DNA of 53,022 nt, taken from the NCBI GenBank assembly GCA_012798435.1, contig JAAZNF010000097.1, positions 1 through 53,022 on the forward strand, read 5' to 3'. Below are positions 35,011 to 46,397 of the stretch, one piece after another. The translations under genes were made by a program, and so were the position numbers. The stretch is from Myxococcales bacterium (lineage in GTDB: Bacteria; Myxococcota; B64-G9). The notes below the pieces were generated by a model. It was not told the origin of the DNA and searched no databases. It worked only from the letters and a program-made list of their open reading frames with translations. The stretch's first letter is position 1. Every line of letters starts with the position of its first letter.

Positions 35011-37728
<2,718 letters not shown>

Positions 37729-37743
37729 GCGGGACCCACCGGC

Positions 37744-40020
37744 GTGCGGCGCGTCGTCCAAGACCTGGGGTTCGCGGGGGCGGGGTGCCTCACCACCGCC
37801 TGCCAGATCCACCTCACGCGCGAGTGCCTGACGCTCTTTTCCGGAAACGAGCTGTGCCTGGGCGCAGCCCTGGGGAGCTGGCTGTGCGGCATCGCCCTCG
37901 GCTCCTCCGTCGGCGCCTGGCTGGCGCGGCGCTCGACGTCGCCGGGCACCAGCCTGGCCGTCGCGCTGGTTTTGCTTTCGGCCTCGTGCATGACGCTGCT
38001 GCGGCTGTTCCGCTCCCTGGCCGGCGTGGGCCCTGGCGAGCTGCCGGGCGCCCTCTCGCTGCTTCTGGCCGGCGCGGTCCTGGTGCTCCCCGGCGCGGTC
38101 ATCGCCGGGGCGCTGTTTCCCTTGCTGTGCGCCGATTCGGGCGCAAGCGGCGATCCCCAGCCGGTGGGCCGGGTGTACGCTATCGAATCCCTGGGGGCCG
38201 CCGCCGGTGGAGCCTTCGTCTCGGTGTGGGCCGCTGGCACGCTTTCGCCTTTCATGAGCCTGGCGTTGTGCGCGCTGCCGGCTCTCCTCTTCCTGCCGCT
38301 GGCCCGGATTCCTTCGAGCGCGTGGGCCGTACGCCGCGCCGCCGGACTGCTGCCCGCCATCCTGCTCCTTGGCGCCGCCGCCAGCGGGCTGCCCTCCCGG
38401 CTCGACGAGTGGAGCGCCAGGCTGCGCTTCGAGCAGCTTACGACCGGAGAGCGCTTGAAGGCCTCGGCCGACACCCCCTACCAGCGCCTGGACCTGGCCG
38501 AGCGGGAAGACCAGTTCTCCCTGTACGCCGACGGCAAGCTGCTCTCGACCTTCCCCGATCCCTGGCGCGAGCTGCCCCGGGCCCACCTCGTCTTGACCCA
38601 GCACCCCGCCCCGCGCCGGGTCTTGTGGCTCGGCTCGAGCGGCCTCTTGGCCGCGCCGGCGGCGCTGCGTCACGGGGTGCAACACCTCGTCATCGTCGAC
38701 ATGGATCCCGGCATCGGCGCGCTCATCGTCCCACGCCTCGACGAGGGCGCGCGAGCGGCCCTGGCGGATGAACGGGTCCGGCGCGTCTCCGGTGACGGGC
38801 GGCGCTTCTTGCGCGAGACGGAGGAACGGTACGACGTCATCTTCTCGGACGCGCCTGATCCGCTCACCGCGGCCCAGAGCCGCTATTTCAGCCTGGAGTT
38901 CTTCCGCCTCGCCCGGGAGCGCCTGGCCGACGGCGGCTTGCTGGCGCTGCGGCTCGGGGGCAGTTTCAACGTGGCCGATCCCTTCACCGCGCGGCGCCTG
39001 CTGTCCACCCTGGCCACCTTGCGCCAGGTGTTCCCCGGGGCCCGGGCCCTGCCCGGCGCGGGGACCTTTTTGCTGGGAGCGACGGACCCCGACTCGCTCC
39101 TGCTCTCGGCCGAGGCGCTCCGGCGTCGCTTCCAGGAACGGGACGTGCGGGATCCCCAGTTCCACCCGGCGCAGTTCGCCGCCGCTTTCGAGACCGCGCA
39201 GGTCGGGCAACTCGAGGCCGCGCTCGAGAACGGGCCGGCGCCGTCCCTCAACCTGGATGGTAGACCGACGGTGATGCTCTCCGGCATCCTGCGCGAGAGC
39301 CTGATCGAGTCGCCGACGAGCGTCGCGTGGTTGGAGCGCCTGCTAGCGGTCCCGGCTTGGTGGTGGATTCTGCTGTGCCTGCTCCCCGGCCTCGCGCTGA
39401 TGGCCTGGGTGGCGTTCGGCCGCAAGGCGAACGAGCGCCGGCGCACAGCGGTCGTGGCGTTCGCGGTGACGGTCGCCGGGGCCACCGGTCTCGGCCTGGA
39501 GATTTCTCTGTCGCTCGCCTACCAGACCCTGGCCGGCAGCCTCTACCGCGAGCTGGGCTTTTTGCTCGCGAGTTTCATGCTGGGGCTGGCCGCGGCCGGC
39601 GCGCCGTTACGCGCCTACCTGATGCGCCGCCTCGCCACCGAGCGGATGTTGGCCGCCTGGATGCTCCTCTTTGCCGGCTTCTGCGCCGGGGTGCCCGCGC
39701 TGCTGTGGGCGGCGGAGGGCCTCCTGCCCTTCGGGGCCGGCCGGGCCGTGCTGCTCGCGCTGGTCTTCCTCTCTGGAGCCGGCACCGGCGTCACCTTCCC
39801 GCTGGCGGCCCGGTTGTCACAACCCGTCGGCGCCGGAGCCGCCGCGGCCCGGATCAACCGCGCCGATCACATGGGCGCCGCCGCGGGCGCGCTGTTGGTC
39901 GGCCTGCTCGTCCTCCCCGTCCTGGGTTGGACCGGTGCCTGCTTGCTGTTCGCGATCCTGCTCTTCCAGGCCGCCGGGCTGTTGTGGGTGGCCGGCGCAC
40001 CCTCTGCGAGCCCGAATTGA
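37744..40020 (+). CDS. Polytopic membrane protein with embedded spermidine-synthase-like domain
   Basis: Fused membrane/spermidine-synthase-like protein, 758 aa. About six helices (residues 30-215; LCLGAALGSWLCGIALGSS, GALSLLLAGAVLVLPGAVI) precede a soluble Rossmann domain (about 225-500), and about seven helices follow (533 to the end). The domain keeps YQRLDLAEREDQFSLYADGK, HLVIVDMDP and YDVIFSDAPDP, as in spermidine synthases. The SAM-type loop is VLWLGSSGLLA instead of GGGDG, and the catalytic Asp region is altered, so polyamine synthesis is doubtful. The start is GTG 37744. Such fusions are common and uncharacterised; transport or sensing is possible. Confidence 0.8.
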   Translation: MRRVVQDLGFAGAGCLTTACQIHLTRECLTLFSGNELCLGAALGSWLCGIALGSSVGAWLARRSTSPGTSLAVALVLLSASCMTLLRLFRSLAGVGPGELPGALSLLLAGAVLVLPGAVIAGALFPLLCADSGASGDPQPVGRVYAIESLGAAAGGAFVSVWAAGTLSPFMSLALCALPALLFLPLARIPSSAWAVRRAAGLLPAILLLGAAASGLPSRLDEWSARLRFEQLTTGERLKASADTPYQRLDLAEREDQFSLYADGKLLSTFPDPWRELPRAHLVLTQHPAPRRVLWLGSSGLLAAPAALRHGVQHLVIVDMDPGIGALIVPRLDEGARAALADERVRRVSGDGRRFLRETEERYDVIFSDAPDPLTAAQSRYFSLEFFRLARERLADGGLLALRLGGSFNVADPFTARRLLSTLATLRQVFPGARALPGAGTFLLGATDPDSLLLSAEALRRRFQERDVRDPQFHPAQFAAAFETAQVGQLEAALENGPAPSLNLDGRPTVMLSGILRESLIESPTSVAWLERLLAVPAWWWILLCLLPGLALMAWVAFGRKANERRRTAVVAFAVTVAGATGLGLEISLSLAYQTLAGSLYRELGFLLASFMLGLAAAGAPLRAYLMRRLATERMLAAWMLLFAGFCAGVPALLWAAEGLLPFGAGRAVLLALVFLSGAGTGVTFPLAARLSQPVGAGAAAARINRADHMGAAAGALLVGLLVLPVLGWTGACLLFAILLFQAAGLLWVAGAPSASPN

Positions 40021-40066
40021 TCGCCGGCCTCGGCTGCGCTATGGTGACGGTCGGGAGGAGACCGCG

Positions 40067-40366
40067 GTGGATATAACCAAGAAAATCCTGTACTGCTACA
40101 ACTGCAACGCCCCCATCGTGCTCATCGACAAGGTGGTGCGCGAGGACACCTGCTTCACCTGCAACCGGGACGTGCGTTGCTGCAAGAACTGCCGCTTCTG
40201 GGATCCGGGCGCCCACAACCAGTGCCGCGAGAATCTGACCGAGTACGTGCCGGACCGGGAGCGGGCGAACTTCTGCGCTTCCTTCGAGCCGCGGGTGGGC
40301 CTGCTGTCGTCCTCGTCGGACACCGCCTCGGCCAAGGCCAAGCTGGAGGCGCTGTTTAGAAAGTAA
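40067..40366 (+). CDS. Small cysteine-rich protein, likely metal-binding
   Basis: Protein of 99 aa with nine cysteines in the first 70 residues: CYNC (10-13), CFTC (29-32), CC..C (38-42), C53, C70 and H50. The pattern suggests two or more zinc sites; no named family was recognised. The C-terminal 28 residues are Ser/Ala-rich and helical. The start is GTG 40067 with GGGAGGAG upstream, and the gene lies 3 bases before the sulfatase start, so the two are probably co-translated. Confidence 0.75.
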   Translation: MDITKKILYCYNCNAPIVLIDKVVREDTCFTCNRDVRCCKNCRFWDPGAHNQCRENLTEYVPDRERANFCASFEPRVGLLSSSSDTASAKAKLEALFRK

Positions 40367-40369
40367 CGG

Positions 40370-42295
40370 ATGGTCGTTCGTGCGCTGATGGCGCTGAAGG
40401 ATGCGCTGGATCTGGGTTTCTACCGGCGCAGCGTCGCCTTCATGGCGGTCTGGGCGCTCCAGGCGCTGTGTATCACGCACTTGCATTTCGGCACGGCGGT
40501 CACCTTCGTCTTCGACCAGCGTGGGGTGCTCACGATCCTGCTGGGGTTCGCGACCAGCGCGGCGTGGATCCACCTGCTCGATCTGCTGTGCGGCCGGCGC
40601 CGGGGCGCCCGCATCGCCATCAACGTCCTCATCCCCGTTTTGTATTTTCTGCTCGTCGAGTTCCATATCGTCACCAAGAGCAGCCTGGATTTCGATCTGA
40701 TCCGGGACAACTTTCGCGAGATCGCCTTCAACCCTGCTCTGGAAGGCGTGCTGGGCCTTCTGTTCAATCCCCTGACCCTGGCACCCTTACTGGGGTGGCT
40801 GCTCCTGGCTGCGCCGTTGGAGAAACGCTTCCACCTGCTTTCCCGTTACCATCCTCCAGCCCGTCCCCTGGCCAGCCGGATCCTGTACGCCGGCTTGACC
40901 GCCGTGGGATTGCTACTGCCAATACCCACCTTCGACGAGGTCAATTTTCTGTTCCAGTCGGCGTTGAGCCCGCTCTTCGCCCGCGCCCGATTCGACGCCG
41001 AGGCCTTGCCCGCGGGAGAGGTGCCCGGGTATCCCTATGTGGTCCGCATGGAGCGAAAGGCTCCCCCGCCCGAGGAACTCCCCCACGTGGTGCTGCTCTT
41101 CCAGGAGTCGCTCAACCATCGCTACCTCGAGCGGCGGGCGCCGAACGGACAATGGTACACGCCGGTTCTGAATGAGCTGATTTCGCATTCGCTCTACGCT
41201 GAGCGGTTCTACGCCAACGGCAACCAGACCGCTCATGGCTGGGTGGCCACCCTGTGCTCCATCCTGCCGGGGTACCGGGGCAAGATCGTGAGCGCTTACC
41301 CCGAGCTGCGGCTGCGCTGCCTGCCGCAGATCCTGCGAGACGCCGGCTACCGCACCGTGTTCATGTCGGCATTGTCCACGCTCGAGTTTGAACGCACGGG
41401 CGAATTCATGCGCCGCATCGGCTTCGAGGAGACCTACGCCATGCGGCCCGAATCCCTCTCGTCCGAAGAGCGGCGGGCCGTCTGGGGCTGGGGGTTGCAG
41501 GACGACTTCTTCTACCGGCGAGCCTTTTCGCTGCTTTCCCCAGCCGGCGCCCCCCCCGATCCGCGACCGATATTCCTGGTGCTGGCGAACGCCTCCAACC
41601 ACTTCTGGTTCAACAAGCTGCCGCGTTCCGAATGGCTCATGGCCCCCGAGGCGAAGTACATCAACGAAGCCTACACCAACACCCTTCACTTCGCGGACCG
41701 GTGCCTGGGGACGCTGCTGCGCCTGATCGAGGAGTTCTCGTCTCCTGCGGGAGTGCTGACCGTGATCGTGGGCGATCACGGATATCCCACCGGCGAGCAC
41801 GGCTATGACTACCCCGAGATGGGGTTCCACGAGGAGATCTACCGCACCGGGCTGTGGATCCGCTGGCCCGGCCGCCTGCCGCCGCGCCGCCTCCCGCAAG
41901 ACGAGGTCTATTCCCAGCTCGACGTTGCCCCCACCCTGCTCGACCTCTTGGGCATCCAGGGCGATCACCACTTCCAGGGCGTCTCGCTGCTGCCGCCCGG
42001 CGCCGGCCGGGACCGCACCGCGGTTCAGATCATGCCCTACGACGGGAAGTACATCGGCCTGGTGCGCTACCCCTACAAGTTCGTGCACCACATGCGCTTC
42101 AACCGCGACATCCTCTTCCGTCTGGACCGCGATCCTGATGAAGAGTGGAACCTGCTGGACACGCCAGAAGCCGACGCGGTCCTACCCGAATTCCACAACG
42201 GCCTCCGGGCGGTGTACTCGCACCAGTACCTGCTGGATCACAACCGCATCTGGCCCCCCGGCGAGGTGAGCGCCGCACCGGCACCGGCCCCCTGA
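40370..42295 (+). CDS. LTA-synthase-like membrane sulfatase/phosphoglycerol transferase
   Basis: Inner-membrane alkaline-phosphatase-superfamily enzyme, 641 aa. About five helices fill the first 190 residues, then an outer sulfatase domain (about 230-600). Motifs: HVVLLFQESLNHRYL with the metal-ligand Glu, NGNQTAHGWVATLCSI with Thr at the usual nucleophile site, GDHGYPTGEHG as metal ligands, and QLDVAPTLLDLLGIQG. In Gram-negative relatives these enzymes add phosphoglycerol or phosphoethanolamine to glycans or lipids; the acceptor here is unknown. The C-terminal Pro/Ala tail is short. It follows the Cys-rich gene by 3 bases. Confidence 0.87.
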   Translation: MVVRALMALKDALDLGFYRRSVAFMAVWALQALCITHLHFGTAVTFVFDQRGVLTILLGFATSAAWIHLLDLLCGRRRGARIAINVLIPVLYFLLVEFHIVTKSSLDFDLIRDNFREIAFNPALEGVLGLLFNPLTLAPLLGWLLLAAPLEKRFHLLSRYHPPARPLASRILYAGLTAVGLLLPIPTFDEVNFLFQSALSPLFARARFDAEALPAGEVPGYPYVVRMERKAPPPEELPHVVLLFQESLNHRYLERRAPNGQWYTPVLNELISHSLYAERFYANGNQTAHGWVATLCSILPGYRGKIVSAYPELRLRCLPQILRDAGYRTVFMSALSTLEFERTGEFMRRIGFEETYAMRPESLSSEERRAVWGWGLQDDFFYRRAFSLLSPAGAPPDPRPIFLVLANASNHFWFNKLPRSEWLMAPEAKYINEAYTNTLHFADRCLGTLLRLIEEFSSPAGVLTVIVGDHGYPTGEHGYDYPEMGFHEEIYRTGLWIRWPGRLPPRRLPQDEVYSQLDVAPTLLDLLGIQGDHHFQGVSLLPPGAGRDRTAVQIMPYDGKYIGLVRYPYKFVHHMRFNRDILFRLDRDPDEEWNLLDTPEADAVLPEFHNGLRAVYSHQYLLDHNRIWPPGEVSAAPAPAP

Positions 42296-42337
42296 GCGGC
42301 TCGGGGAAGCGGATCCCGGCGAAGGATCTGGTGCGGG

Positions 42338-42931
42338 TTACGGCGCCTTGGGAAGATCGAAGGCCGCCTGGAGCAGCCCGAAGGGGGCCTTGGTGGTCCG
42401 GTCGGAGATGCTCTCGAAGACATCGAAGAGCAGGAATTTCTGATCCTGGCTGAACCCGGCGAAGCGCGCCACCGGGCAGGGGACCCAGGTGTACACGAAG
42501 TTGGAGCCTTCGGGGCCGTGGCCTTCTTTCTTTTCCCAGTGGTACACCATGAGCCGGATGTCGGCCGGTTCCCCGGGGAGCTCCTTGTCCAGCGGCACCC
42601 ACAGCCGCACCGCACCGGGCGCGAAGGTCAGCCGCGGGCCCAGGCGCACCGCCGGTCCCACGAAGTCCTTTCCCGAGAGGTCGAAGGTGGGCGTCTCGCG
42701 GCGCAGGATCAAGGTGACCTCTTCCTGGAGAAGCCCGGCGGGCACCTCCACGCGCAAGCCGCCCTCGAGTTCCAGCAAGCCGCCGGCCTTCCCTACCAGG
42801 CCCTTGACCTCGTCCGCCTTCGCCGCCCCCTGGTGTTTCACGGGGGCCTGTCCCCCGCCGGACCGGCTGCAGGCCGCGAGCGACAAGCTCGCCGCGAGCA
42901 GGATGCTCCACCGACGTGCAAGGCGAATCAT
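42338..42931 (-). CDS. Lipoprotein, unknown; contains the dispersed G-rich motif
   Basis: Predicted lipoprotein, 197 aa. The signal ends LAAC with Cys21. A short linker SRSGGGQAPVKHQG is partly encoded by the dispersed motif (42839-42856), which reads in frame here. The rest is a beta-rich domain: LLELEGGLRVEVPAGLLQEE, RLGPRLTFAPGAVRLWVPLD, IRLMVYHWEKKEG and FVYTWVPCPVARFAGFSQ, resembling ZU5-like or Ig-like folds. GGGAGGG lies 4 bases before ATG 42931. It begins 25 bases after the 1143-aa oxidoreductase gene and may close that operon. Confidence 0.78.
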   Translation of the reverse strand: MIRLARRWSILLAASLSLAACSRSGGGQAPVKHQGAAKADEVKGLVGKAGGLLELEGGLRVEVPAGLLQEEVTLILRRETPTFDLSGKDFVGPAVRLGPRLTFAPGAVRLWVPLDKELPGEPADIRLMVYHWEKKEGHGPEGSNFVYTWVPCPVARFAGFSQDQKFLLFDVFESISDRTTKAPFGLLQAAFDLPKAP

Positions 42932-42956
42932 GATACCCTCCCTTCCCGTTTTCCTC

Positions 42957-45900
42957 TCATCCGCACGCGTGGCCGCTCTCCCGTGCCTCTGCGGGCCTTG
43001 GCCGAAGCTTCTCTAGCTCCGGCCGCCGGGACAGCGCCTCTCGCCACACGCTCTCGGCGGAGCCGAGACGGACGAGCCCCGAAAACTGCGCGGAGAGTTC
43101 GTCCAGCGCATCGAGCAGCGCCTTTCCTCCCGCCGGAGCGAAGGCCGCCGTGGTCTCGACCGCGGTGCCGACCACGGAGAAGAGGCTGCCGCTCTCCTCC
43201 ACCAACGCCGTCGCCGGCAAGGCCACGTCCGCCCGGCGGGCCCAGGGGCCCGCCACGACGTCGAAGGCTACCACGAACACGTCGCGGTGCACGTCCTTCG
43301 GCGCCAGCGCGCCGCCCAGCGGGTCGGTGTTCACCAGGAGCAGCGCTCCCAGCTCACCGCGCCGAAGCGCCTGGCGGATGCCGCTCATGTCCAAGTTGTT
43401 CGGGCCGATGCCGTCTCCCGGCATAAGACCCAGTTCCTCCCGACCCACCGCGTTTCCTCCACGGCGCAGCAGGAGGATGCGCTCTCGTCCACAGGTCTTG
43501 TGGGCGATCTCCCCCAGCGCCGCGAGTGCCGTGGCTGGCAGATCGTCGCTTGCGATGATCACGGGCCGTTTGGCCGAGCGCAGCGCCTCCATCACCTCTA
43601 CCAGGTGAGCCTCTTTCACTCCCGCCTGTGCGACGAGCTGCGAAAGACCGCCATCCGCTCGAGCCAGCGCCTCCACCACGCCACCCAGCAAGGAGGCCGG
43701 AACCCGGCAGGTGCGGGCTGAAAGCTCGTCCAGGCGGGTGGCCGCGGACGACAGGACCCACAACGGCACACCCCCCAGGGCCGCCCGGCGGATCTCGATC
43801 CCCGCCACCGGGGCATGCTCGAACGGATCGCGTCCGACGACCCACATGGCATCGGCGCGACCGATCTCGGCGAAGGACAAGGTCGCCGGTCCCAGCGCCT
43901 CGCGCATCCGCCTGGGTTCGTCAGGGCCATCCAGGATACCCAGATGCGGCGTCTTCAGGCCCTCCCGAGCCAGTCGCTGGAGCAAGAAGGCGCACTCGTT
44001 GGTGAGCGGCCCCGAGGACAGCACCGCCACGCCTCGACCCACACGCTTCTTGAGCCCGTCGGCGGCGGCTGAAAGCGCCCGTTCCCAGTCGGCGCGCGCC
44101 GCCTTTCCTGCGGACCTCACCCGGGGCTCTTTGAGCCGCGGCAGCGTCTCCAGGAAGCGGTGCCCGAAGCTCCCGTCCACACACAGGTTGCCGCGGTTGT
44201 GGCCGATGCCGGGCTGGGAGAGCGCCCGCAGATAGTGGCCACGCACCGATTCGATCTTGAGCCGGCAGGCGACGCCACAGAAGCCGCAGGCCACCTCGTG
44301 ACATGTGGGCTGGAAGGGGCCGGGCTTGGGCAGCACCGGCTTCACCTCCAACGCCCCGGTGGGGCAGGTGCCGAGGCACTGCCCGCAGGCATCGCAGTCG
44401 GTGGAGAGCAGCGGTTGTCCCAGGGTGGGCTGGATCTGCGTTTCGAAGCCGCGCCGCACGAACCCCAGCGCCCCCGTCCCCTGCTGCTCGAGGCAGATGC
44501 GAACGCAGCGCCCACACATGATGCACTTGTTGGGATCGTAGCGGATGAAGGGATGGTCCTCCAGCACGGGCAGGAAGGTGTGATCGCTCTTGAAGCGGTC
44601 CGGCCGCGCCTCGTACTCCTCGCACAGGTTGCGGAACTGGCAGGTGTCCACCGCGGTGCAGCCGCATTCCAGGCAACGGGCCGACTCCGCCAGGGCCTGG
44701 GCGGCGCTGATGCCCAGCTCCACCTCCTTGAAGCTCTTGAGCCGCCGCTCCACCGGCATCTCCCGCCCCTTGGCCCGCGCTTGCTTTTCCACGCCCTGGA
44801 AGATGTCCTCGGGCACGTCCTCGAGCCGACCGATGGAGTCCGAGAAGGGCTTGCCGATGGGCAGCGGCCGAAGCCCGCGCAGGAAGCGGTCGATGGAGAT
44901 GGCCGCCTTGCGCCCGCCGGCGATGGCCTCGATGGCGGTGGCGGCACCGGTGAGACAATCGCCCGCGGTGAAGATCCACTCCACCTCGCTCTGGTACGTC
45001 TTCTCGTCGGCCTTCACCGTGGCCCACTTGGTGGCCGCCGGCCCGCCGGGCTCGCCCCACGCCGTAAGATCCGGTTTCTGCCCGATGGCCGCGATGACCG
45101 CGCTGGCCGGGATGTCGAACTCCGAGCCCGGGACCGGCACCGGCCGGCGCCGTCCCGAGGCGTCCGGCTCGCCCAGCTCCATGCGGATGGAACGGATGCC
45201 GCTCACCTTGCCGCTCTTGCCCAGGACCTCGACCGGCGCGGCCAAGAAGTGCATCTTGACGCCCTCGCGCTCGGCCTCCTCGACCTCGAAGGTCTCGGCC
45301 GGCATCTCCTTGCGAGTGCGCCGGTAGAGCAGCGTCACCTCGGCGCCCATGCGCCGCGCGGTGCGGGCGGCGTCGATGGCGGTATTGCCCCCGCCCACCA
45401 CGATCACCTGCTTGCCGATCTTGGGCTTGCGGCCGTGCGCGGACTCGAACAGGTAGCCGATACCGGGGAACACGCCGGCCAGATCTTCACCCGGGACATC
45501 CATCTTCTGCGACACCCAGGCACCCACCGCCAGGAACACCGCCCCGAAGCCCTGCTCGCGCAGCGACTTCAAAGTAAAGTCTCGTCCCAGTTTCTGTCCG
45601 CAGCGGAGTTCGACCCCCAGGTCGGTGATGTGAGCGATCTCAGCGTCTAGCACGTCGTGCGGCAGGCGGTAGCGCGGGATGCCGTAGCGCAACATTCCGC
45701 CAGCCTTTTCGTTCATCTCGAACACCACCACCGCGTGACCCTTCTGGCGCAGGTAATAGGCCGCGGTGAGTCCCGCTGGGCCGCCGCCGATCACCGCCAC
45801 CTTGAACCCGGTGTCGGGGGCCACCGGCGGCCGGTACGGTGCCTTGGACTCGCGGTCGAGATCGGCCACAAAGCGCTTGAGCGGGTTGATGGCCACCGGC

Positions 45901-46388
45901 TCGTCTACCCGGTTGCGCCGGCACTGAAGCTCGCAGGTGTGCGGGCACACCCGGCCGCACACCGAGGGGAAGGGGTTGGTGCGCTTGATCACCTGGAGCG
46001 CCTCGCCGAACTCCCCGGCCGCGATGGCGGCGATGTACGTCTGGATGTCGATGTTGTCCGGGCACTGCAAGCGGCAAGGCGCCACGCAGTCGCCCGCGTG
46101 CGCCGACATCAAAAGTTCCAGCGCCATGCGCCGCGCCTCGCGTACCGCCGGCGTGTCGGTTTGGATCTTGAGGCCCGGAGCGACCTTGGTGCCGCATGAC
46201 GGCACGAAGCCGGGCCGGCCCTCCTGCTCCACCAGGCACACAAAGCACGAGGTGAACGGCTCGAGCCGCGGATCGTGGCACAGGGTGGGGATGCGCTTGC
46301 CGTGCCGCCGCGCCACCTCGAGGATGGTCTCGCCGGGCTGCGCCTCGACCTCTTGCCCATCGAGGAAGAATTTGATCTCGTTCGCCAT
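42957..46388 (-). CDS. Four-module oxidoreductase: 2Fe-2S, GltD-type FAD/NADPH, ferredoxin, NuoG-like MopB
   Basis: Soluble iron-sulfur flavoprotein, 1143 aa. Modules in order: a [2Fe-2S] domain with C37, C48, C51, C65; a GltD-like N-domain with Cys clusters 101-109 and 144-156; an FAD domain (VAVIGGGPAGLTAAYYL near 197); an NADPH domain (VIVVGGGNTAIDAAR, then LLYRRTRKEMPA); FTAGDCLTGAATAIEAI; a two-cluster ferredoxin (CIMCGRCVRIC, CDACGQCLGTC); and a MopB domain with CGFCGVAC that keeps GHNRGNLCVDG. The catalytic Cys/Sec loop of formate dehydrogenase is absent, so the MopB part looks non-catalytic, as in NuoG. Resembles an SfrA/SfrB (Geobacter) or NuoG-GltD fusion. AGGAGG lies before ATG 46388. 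It follows nuoF by 9 bases. Confidence 0.9.
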   Translation of the reverse strand: MANEIKFFLDGQEVEAQPGETILEVARRHGKRIPTLCHDPRLEPFTSCFVCLVEQEGRPGFVPSCGTKVAPGLKIQTDTPAVREARRMALELLMSAHAGDCVAPCRLQCPDNIDIQTYIAAIAAGEFGEALQVIKRTNPFPSVCGRVCPHTCELQCRRNRVDEPVAINPLKRFVADLDRESKAPYRPPVAPDTGFKVAVIGGGPAGLTAAYYLRQKGHAVVVFEMNEKAGGMLRYGIPRYRLPHDVLDAEIAHITDLGVELRCGQKLGRDFTLKSLREQGFGAVFLAVGAWVSQKMDVPGEDLAGVFPGIGYLFESAHGRKPKIGKQVIVVGGGNTAIDAARTARRMGAEVTLLYRRTRKEMPAETFEVEEAEREGVKMHFLAAPVEVLGKSGKVSGIRSIRMELGEPDASGRRRPVPVPGSEFDIPASAVIAAIGQKPDLTAWGEPGGPAATKWATVKADEKTYQSEVEWIFTAGDCLTGAATAIEAIAGGRKAAISIDRFLRGLRPLPIGKPFSDSIGRLEDVPEDIFQGVEKQARAKGREMPVERRLKSFKEVELGISAAQALAESARCLECGCTAVDTCQFRNLCEEYEARPDRFKSDHTFLPVLEDHPFIRYDPNKCIMCGRCVRICLEQQGTGALGFVRRGFETQIQPTLGQPLLSTDCDACGQCLGTCPTGALEVKPVLPKPGPFQPTCHEVACGFCGVACRLKIESVRGHYLRALSQPGIGHNRGNLCVDGSFGHRFLETLPRLKEPRVRSAGKAARADWERALSAAADGLKKRVGRGVAVLSSGPLTNECAFLLQRLAREGLKTPHLGILDGPDEPRRMREALGPATLSFAEIGRADAMWVVGRDPFEHAPVAGIEIRRAALGGVPLWVLSSAATRLDELSARTCRVPASLLGGVVEALARADGGLSQLVAQAGVKEAHLVEVMEALRSAKRPVIIASDDLPATALAALGEIAHKTCGRERILLLRRGGNAVGREELGLMPGDGIGPNNLDMSGIRQALRRGELGALLLVNTDPLGGALAPKDVHRDVFVVAFDVVAGPWARRADVALPATALVEESGSLFSVVGTAVETTAAFAPAGGKALLDALDELSAQFSGLVRLGSAESVWREALSRRPELEKLRPRPAEARESGHACG

Positions 46389-46397
46389 GGCCGCCTC

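Noticed and set aside
42957-44300. Reading the MopB part as an active formate dehydrogenase
   Set aside because: The Cys/Sec loop (C-x-x-U/C-H context) expected after the cofactor motif is missing and the domain is short, so a NuoG-like inactive domain fits better.
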